11,995 nucleotides of DNA from Dimargaris cristalligena (taxonomy: Eukaryota; Kickxellomycota; Dimargaritomycetes; Dimargaritales; Dimargaritaceae), in NCBI GenBank assembly GCA_027576995.1, contig JANBQC010000748.1:1-11995 (forward strand), given 5' to 3'. Of the stretch, positions 9,486 through 11,995 are shown in pieces (position 1 is the first letter of the stretch; each line of letters opens with the position of its first letter). A program made the position numbers and the translations under genes. The notes beneath the pieces were generated by a model. It was not told where the DNA came from. It saw nothing but the letters and a program-made list of their open reading frames with translations, and did not search any database.

Positions 9486-9579
9486 ACCCTTCACTTGCCC
9501 AATGCTATACTGATTTGGTGTCTAGGCGGGGCAATAAGCCTTTATTCAGTCTCGTAACCTTTTGCCCATAGTGAAGGGT
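9486..9579. repeat. Perfect 10-bp inverted repeat with 74-base loop
   Basis: acccttcact (9486-9495) is the exact reverse complement of agtgaagggt (9570-9579). The interior contains smaller repeats of the same kind, ttgccc at 9495-9500 against gggcaa at 9529-9534. It resembles the ends of a very small inverted-repeat element, but no target-site duplication flanks the arms. Confidence 0.6.
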
Positions 9580-9616
9580 TTCTGGCCCGCCCCTTTCATT
9601 ATAATCCTTCCCCCCA

Positions 9617-9649
9617 CCTCCTCTCGAATCTATTTGCCAGCTGAGGAGG
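9617..9649. repeat. 7-bp inverted repeat
   Basis: cctcctc (9617-9623) and gaggagg (9643-9649) are exact reverse complements with a 19-base loop. Low complexity makes chance likely; it is listed because it continues the cluster of inverted repeats from 8538. Confidence 0.4.
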
Positions 9650-10809
9650 AGGACCAATGGTACTGTGAACCGCCCCTTCTTGCCTCCACCACTTGAAAGC
9701 TAGCGGTGCTTTAAAGCGGGTCTACGATACGTTGGAGGTCGCAGGGACACGCCGATGGGCAATCGGGTTAAGTGAGTATCATTCGAGCAGTTTACAGCCA
9801 CCACCACTTACTAGTCTTAACATCATTCAAGAATGGGAAAGGAGTACCGTGCCGCAAGGTAAAGACCGCGAATCCCTTAGTTTTCTCCCTACCCGCTCGA
9901 CATGACACTGGCTGAGCTAATAAAGGGATCTCGCTAGTCAATTGGTGCCTCGAACCCCCCGGCCCGCGTACCGAACTTGGGACCGCCGAATAAAACGGAT
10001 ACCTTAGTAAACAGATACCCAGTCGTGCGTAGATTATCGAAATTTTGATCGGGCAGAACCTCGGCCCACCGATTCTATACTTAGCCAGGCGAAAGGCAAA
10101 TACAATACACAGGTCATGCAATTCCTATGTTCAGCGAACATTGATGCAAGTCACCGTGGTATATTTCCCAGATACCAACTTATCAGCGAAAGCACTATGC
10201 CCTCACATAGTCAACCCCCGGTGTAGTTATGTATAAGAACTTCTCACCCCTCCCCCTCTCTCTCTTACTTTCCCTCTCGCTCTTGTGCAGCCCACTCCAC
10301 GTGAAACAGCCGCATACCCACAGACAGTCGTTTGCTATACCCATGTCTATTAACCAGTGTACCAGAAAGCAACCATACATTTGCCCACATTAACTAGTAC
10401 ACTTAAAACAGTATACTAATCTCAGAAAATAATAATAGGCAGAACACTCCCATCTCCCAGTCACTGAGATTGTATAGAGATTGGAGTACAGTGGGGCGGT
10501 AGGATCTTAACCTAAACCTGGCAATGGGTCCCGATTGTTCTAGAGCAGACCCAATAGGTCTAGCTGAATGTGAAAATATACAAAAAAAAAAACGACTGGC
10601 ACTCAACTCCCCCCTTTTCCCCAGCCATCAGTACACATCCGCAAGAGAGGTCAAACCCAAATCACTCTTGGTATTCTAGGTATTTCCGAGTCATATCGGC
10701 TCTCAGCTCAACCAGGCCTACTCCTTCCTCGCATGGGTTTGTTTTCGACTATCATTAAACATTACAGGTTGTAGTAAAGGGTGACAAGCGACGGATCACT
10801 TAGTCCGCC

Positions 10810-10815
10810 TTTATT
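10810..10815 (-). terminator. Candidate polyadenylation signal for the IF1 gene
   Basis: A canonical AATAAA on the minus strand (context tttAATAAAggcgg) lies about 137 bases after the IF1 stop codon. Position and orientation fit a 3'-end processing signal. No cleavage site can be assigned without transcripts. Confidence 0.4.
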
Positions 10816-10951
10816 AAATATAATTAGGCCGATGGTATTCCATAGGTCCCGATAGATGTAACTGAAGGGTTAACCAGTGCAAGCACTTAAACCGGAATCA
10901 GCCGTCGGGTAGAGCGTGCCGTGAGTGGGCGATGCCGGAGGAGCCGCGAAT

Positions 10952-11767
10952 TTACTGGGACTTCTTCTGCTTCTCAATGTGTTCATCGAGCTCCTTCTTG
11001 GTGCTATCGATACTCTCCTGGGCCTTGGCGAGTTTCTCCTTAAGCTGCTGGATCTTGAGCATCTCCTATAGTATCAAAATATTCAGAAAATGAGGAGTGT
11101 CGGATGATGGCATTAATTCCATAGACAGATAGAAAGGGGTAAATAACGTAAATTTGGGAAGCAATCTTTTTTGCCAAGGCGAACGAGGGTCCGTCGAAGC
11201 GATGCCAGCCACCTAGGTGTTATTTGAGCGATTCCGGATTAATGATCCATGGAAAAACCTACCTGTTCGTGAATGTACTTGTTTTCAATGGCGTTCTCCT
11301 ATTAATATTAAAAAGCGCAATATAAGCCAAATCGATGAGGGTTATTACAACAAGGGTTAGCTAAAGTGACCAAACGATCCCAGTACCGGGTGGTGTGTAA
11401 CGTGGATATCCCAGAAGCTGGAAGGAAGTGGTGTATGAACAATAAGGCGTTTAGGCCCCTGGCAGCAGAACCCCACGTCCAGTTAGAATAGTCCAACCGG
11501 CCCTGGGGACCAAAGACCAGCCATCCTGTAGAATGGACCCTATAAAGACCATGATCAAGCAGGCTATAGGACCAGAACAAAGCCAAGCGAATAGAAAGCC
11601 CATGTATGATTGTGGGGTCTTACCTTCTCGCTGAAGGCACCGCCACCACGGGGAATAGCGCCCTCGGTGTAGAAGGCCTTCTGAACGGCCAGGGGGCGGG
11701 CAATCGCGAAGCGGGCGCGGGAGGCGGCGGACAGGAGCATGGAGGTAGTCTTGGTGGAAATGGCCAT
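10952..11767 (-). CDS. INH1: Mitochondrial F1Fo-ATPase inhibitor IF1 precursor, 3 exons
   Basis: Exons are 11767-11624, 11298-11263 and 11065-10952 (stop TAA), giving 97 residues. IF1 binds the F1 catalytic sector in the mitochondrial matrix and blocks ATP hydrolysis when the proton gradient collapses. Residues 1 to about 34 form a basic Ser/Ala/Arg-rich presequence ending in KAFYTEG, close to the yeast Inh1 processing region, so cleavage near 33-34 is inferred. The inhibitory segment follows: GGGAFSEK (41-48) and ENAIENKYIHEQ (49-60). By alignment Phe45, Glu49, Ala51, Glu53 and Tyr56 match bovine mature Phe22, Glu26, Ala28, Glu30 and Tyr33. Residues 61-97 are a charged coiled coil that would form the dimerising helix. 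The ATG at 11767 sits in a strong context (ccaccATGGcc); Met10 is a possible alternative start. Length and domain order are normal for the family. Confidence 0.93.
11066..11262 (-). other. IF1 intron 2 (197 bases, phase 0)
   Basis: The donor is GAACAG|GTAGGT (GT at 11262-11261) and the acceptor is ATACTATAG|GAG (AG at 11067-11066). A possible branch site CTGAAT lies about 20 bases before the acceptor. Splicing joins HEQ to EMLK and keeps the helix heptads continuous. Confidence 0.9.
11299..11623 (-). other. IF1 intron 1 (325 bases, phase 0)
   Basis: The donor is GAGAAG|GTAAGA (GT at 11623-11622) and the acceptor is TATTAATAG|GAG (AG at 11300-11299). It separates the presequence and GGGAFSEK from the 36-base second exon. 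Reading through the donor soon leaves the IF1 sequence pattern, which supports splicing here. Confidence 0.9.
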
Positions 11768-11995
11768 GGTGGAGTTTATTGAAGGGTGAAGGAAGGATGA
11801 GAGGGGAATAAAGACAGGAATTACTGGATAGATGTTTAAAAGAAAGAGAGAGGGAGGTGGTGCATGTATAGCTTGGGTTTCAAATCAAGCGGGACATGGG
11901 GGGGAAGTCCACATGCGGAAGAATTCGTTTTAAAAAACTCATTATGTTAATAGAGGGGAAAGAAAAATTTTTCCGTAAAAATATTACTTTCCCCG
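11768..11995 (-). promoter_or_regulatory. Probable IF1 promoter and 5' leader
   Basis: In the gene's direction a CT-rich tract (opposite 11840-11860) lies about 70-95 bases before the ATG, preceded by a TATA-like tatacatg (opposite 11861-11870). This order is common in fungal core promoters. The exact start of transcription is not visible, and the upstream limit is cut by the window edge. Confidence 0.4.
11955..11994. repeat. Nested inverted repeat at the right edge
   Basis: ggggaaag (11955-11962) and ctttcccc (11987-11994) are exact reverse complements. A perfect 12-base palindrome, gaaaaatttttc (11962-11973), lies at and inside the left arm. It is about 190-230 bases upstream of the IF1 start and could be a regulator-binding or cruciform site; this is inference only. 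Confidence 0.5.

Larger units (their letters stand above)
8171..10951. other. Intergenic region, no supported gene
   Basis: No frame exceeds about 109 codons, and none shows a recognisable domain or a convincing set of exons. An 80-codon frame at 8190-8432 (plus) has mixed codon use and no known motif, and I treat it as chance. The region holds a TA tract in an inverted-repeat setting and a series of other inverted repeats up to about 9649, listed separately. A plus-strand CT-rich tract lies at 10240-10290. The right end contains the 3' flank of the IF1 gene. Confidence 0.55.

Noticed and set aside
9693..9905. Plus-strand 70-codon frame
   Set aside because: It begins at TTG rather than ATG and has no family resemblance.
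9944..9961. cctcgaacccccc, whose reverse complement contains a B-box-like ggttcga
   Set aside because: The bases after the loop do not pair with the preceding G run as a T-stem, and no A box or acceptor stem is found nearby.

Overview
This looks like nuclear DNA of a fungus, possibly an early-diverging lineage; I cannot name the genus. The grounds are two eukaryotic genes with GT-AG introns, a mitochondrial precursor protein with a fungal-type presequence, pyrimidine-rich upstream regions, and no bacterial operon structure or Shine-Dalgarno context. Both well-supported genes lie on the minus strand. No rRNA, tRNA, CRISPR array or intact mobile element was recognised.

Layout from left to right. 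(1) 1-2153 is AT-rich and almost free of CpG. It holds one doubtful open frame (1765-2046) whose first part sits in a small CpG-rich patch. (2) 2154-3940 has no gene I can support; CpG returns abruptly at its left edge. (3) 3941-6418 (minus) is a two-exon gene for a 673-residue AGC-type protein kinase of the YANK/STK32 family. It has a probable N-myristoyl/palmitoyl start, a DFN in place of the usual DFG, and a Ser/Pro-rich tail of about 310 residues. (4) 6419-8170 is the kinase upstream region, strongly purine-rich on the plus strand (pyrimidine-rich in the sense of the kinase). (5) 8171-10951 holds no convincing gene; it has two TA microsatellite settings nearby and a cluster of inverted repeats between about 8538 and 9649. 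(6) 10952-11767 (minus) is a three-exon gene for the mitochondrial F1Fo-ATPase inhibitor IF1 (97 residues). (7) 11768-11995 is its probable promoter, with an inverted repeat at the window edge.

The two genes share orientation but there is no evidence that they work together: one is a predicted membrane-tethered signalling kinase, the other a matrix regulator of ATP synthase. All three coding introns are phase 0 with TAG acceptors. I saw no clear new biological system. The points most worth checking are the sharp CpG boundary near 2150, the inverted-repeat cluster, and the acylated YANK kinase with its long tail.
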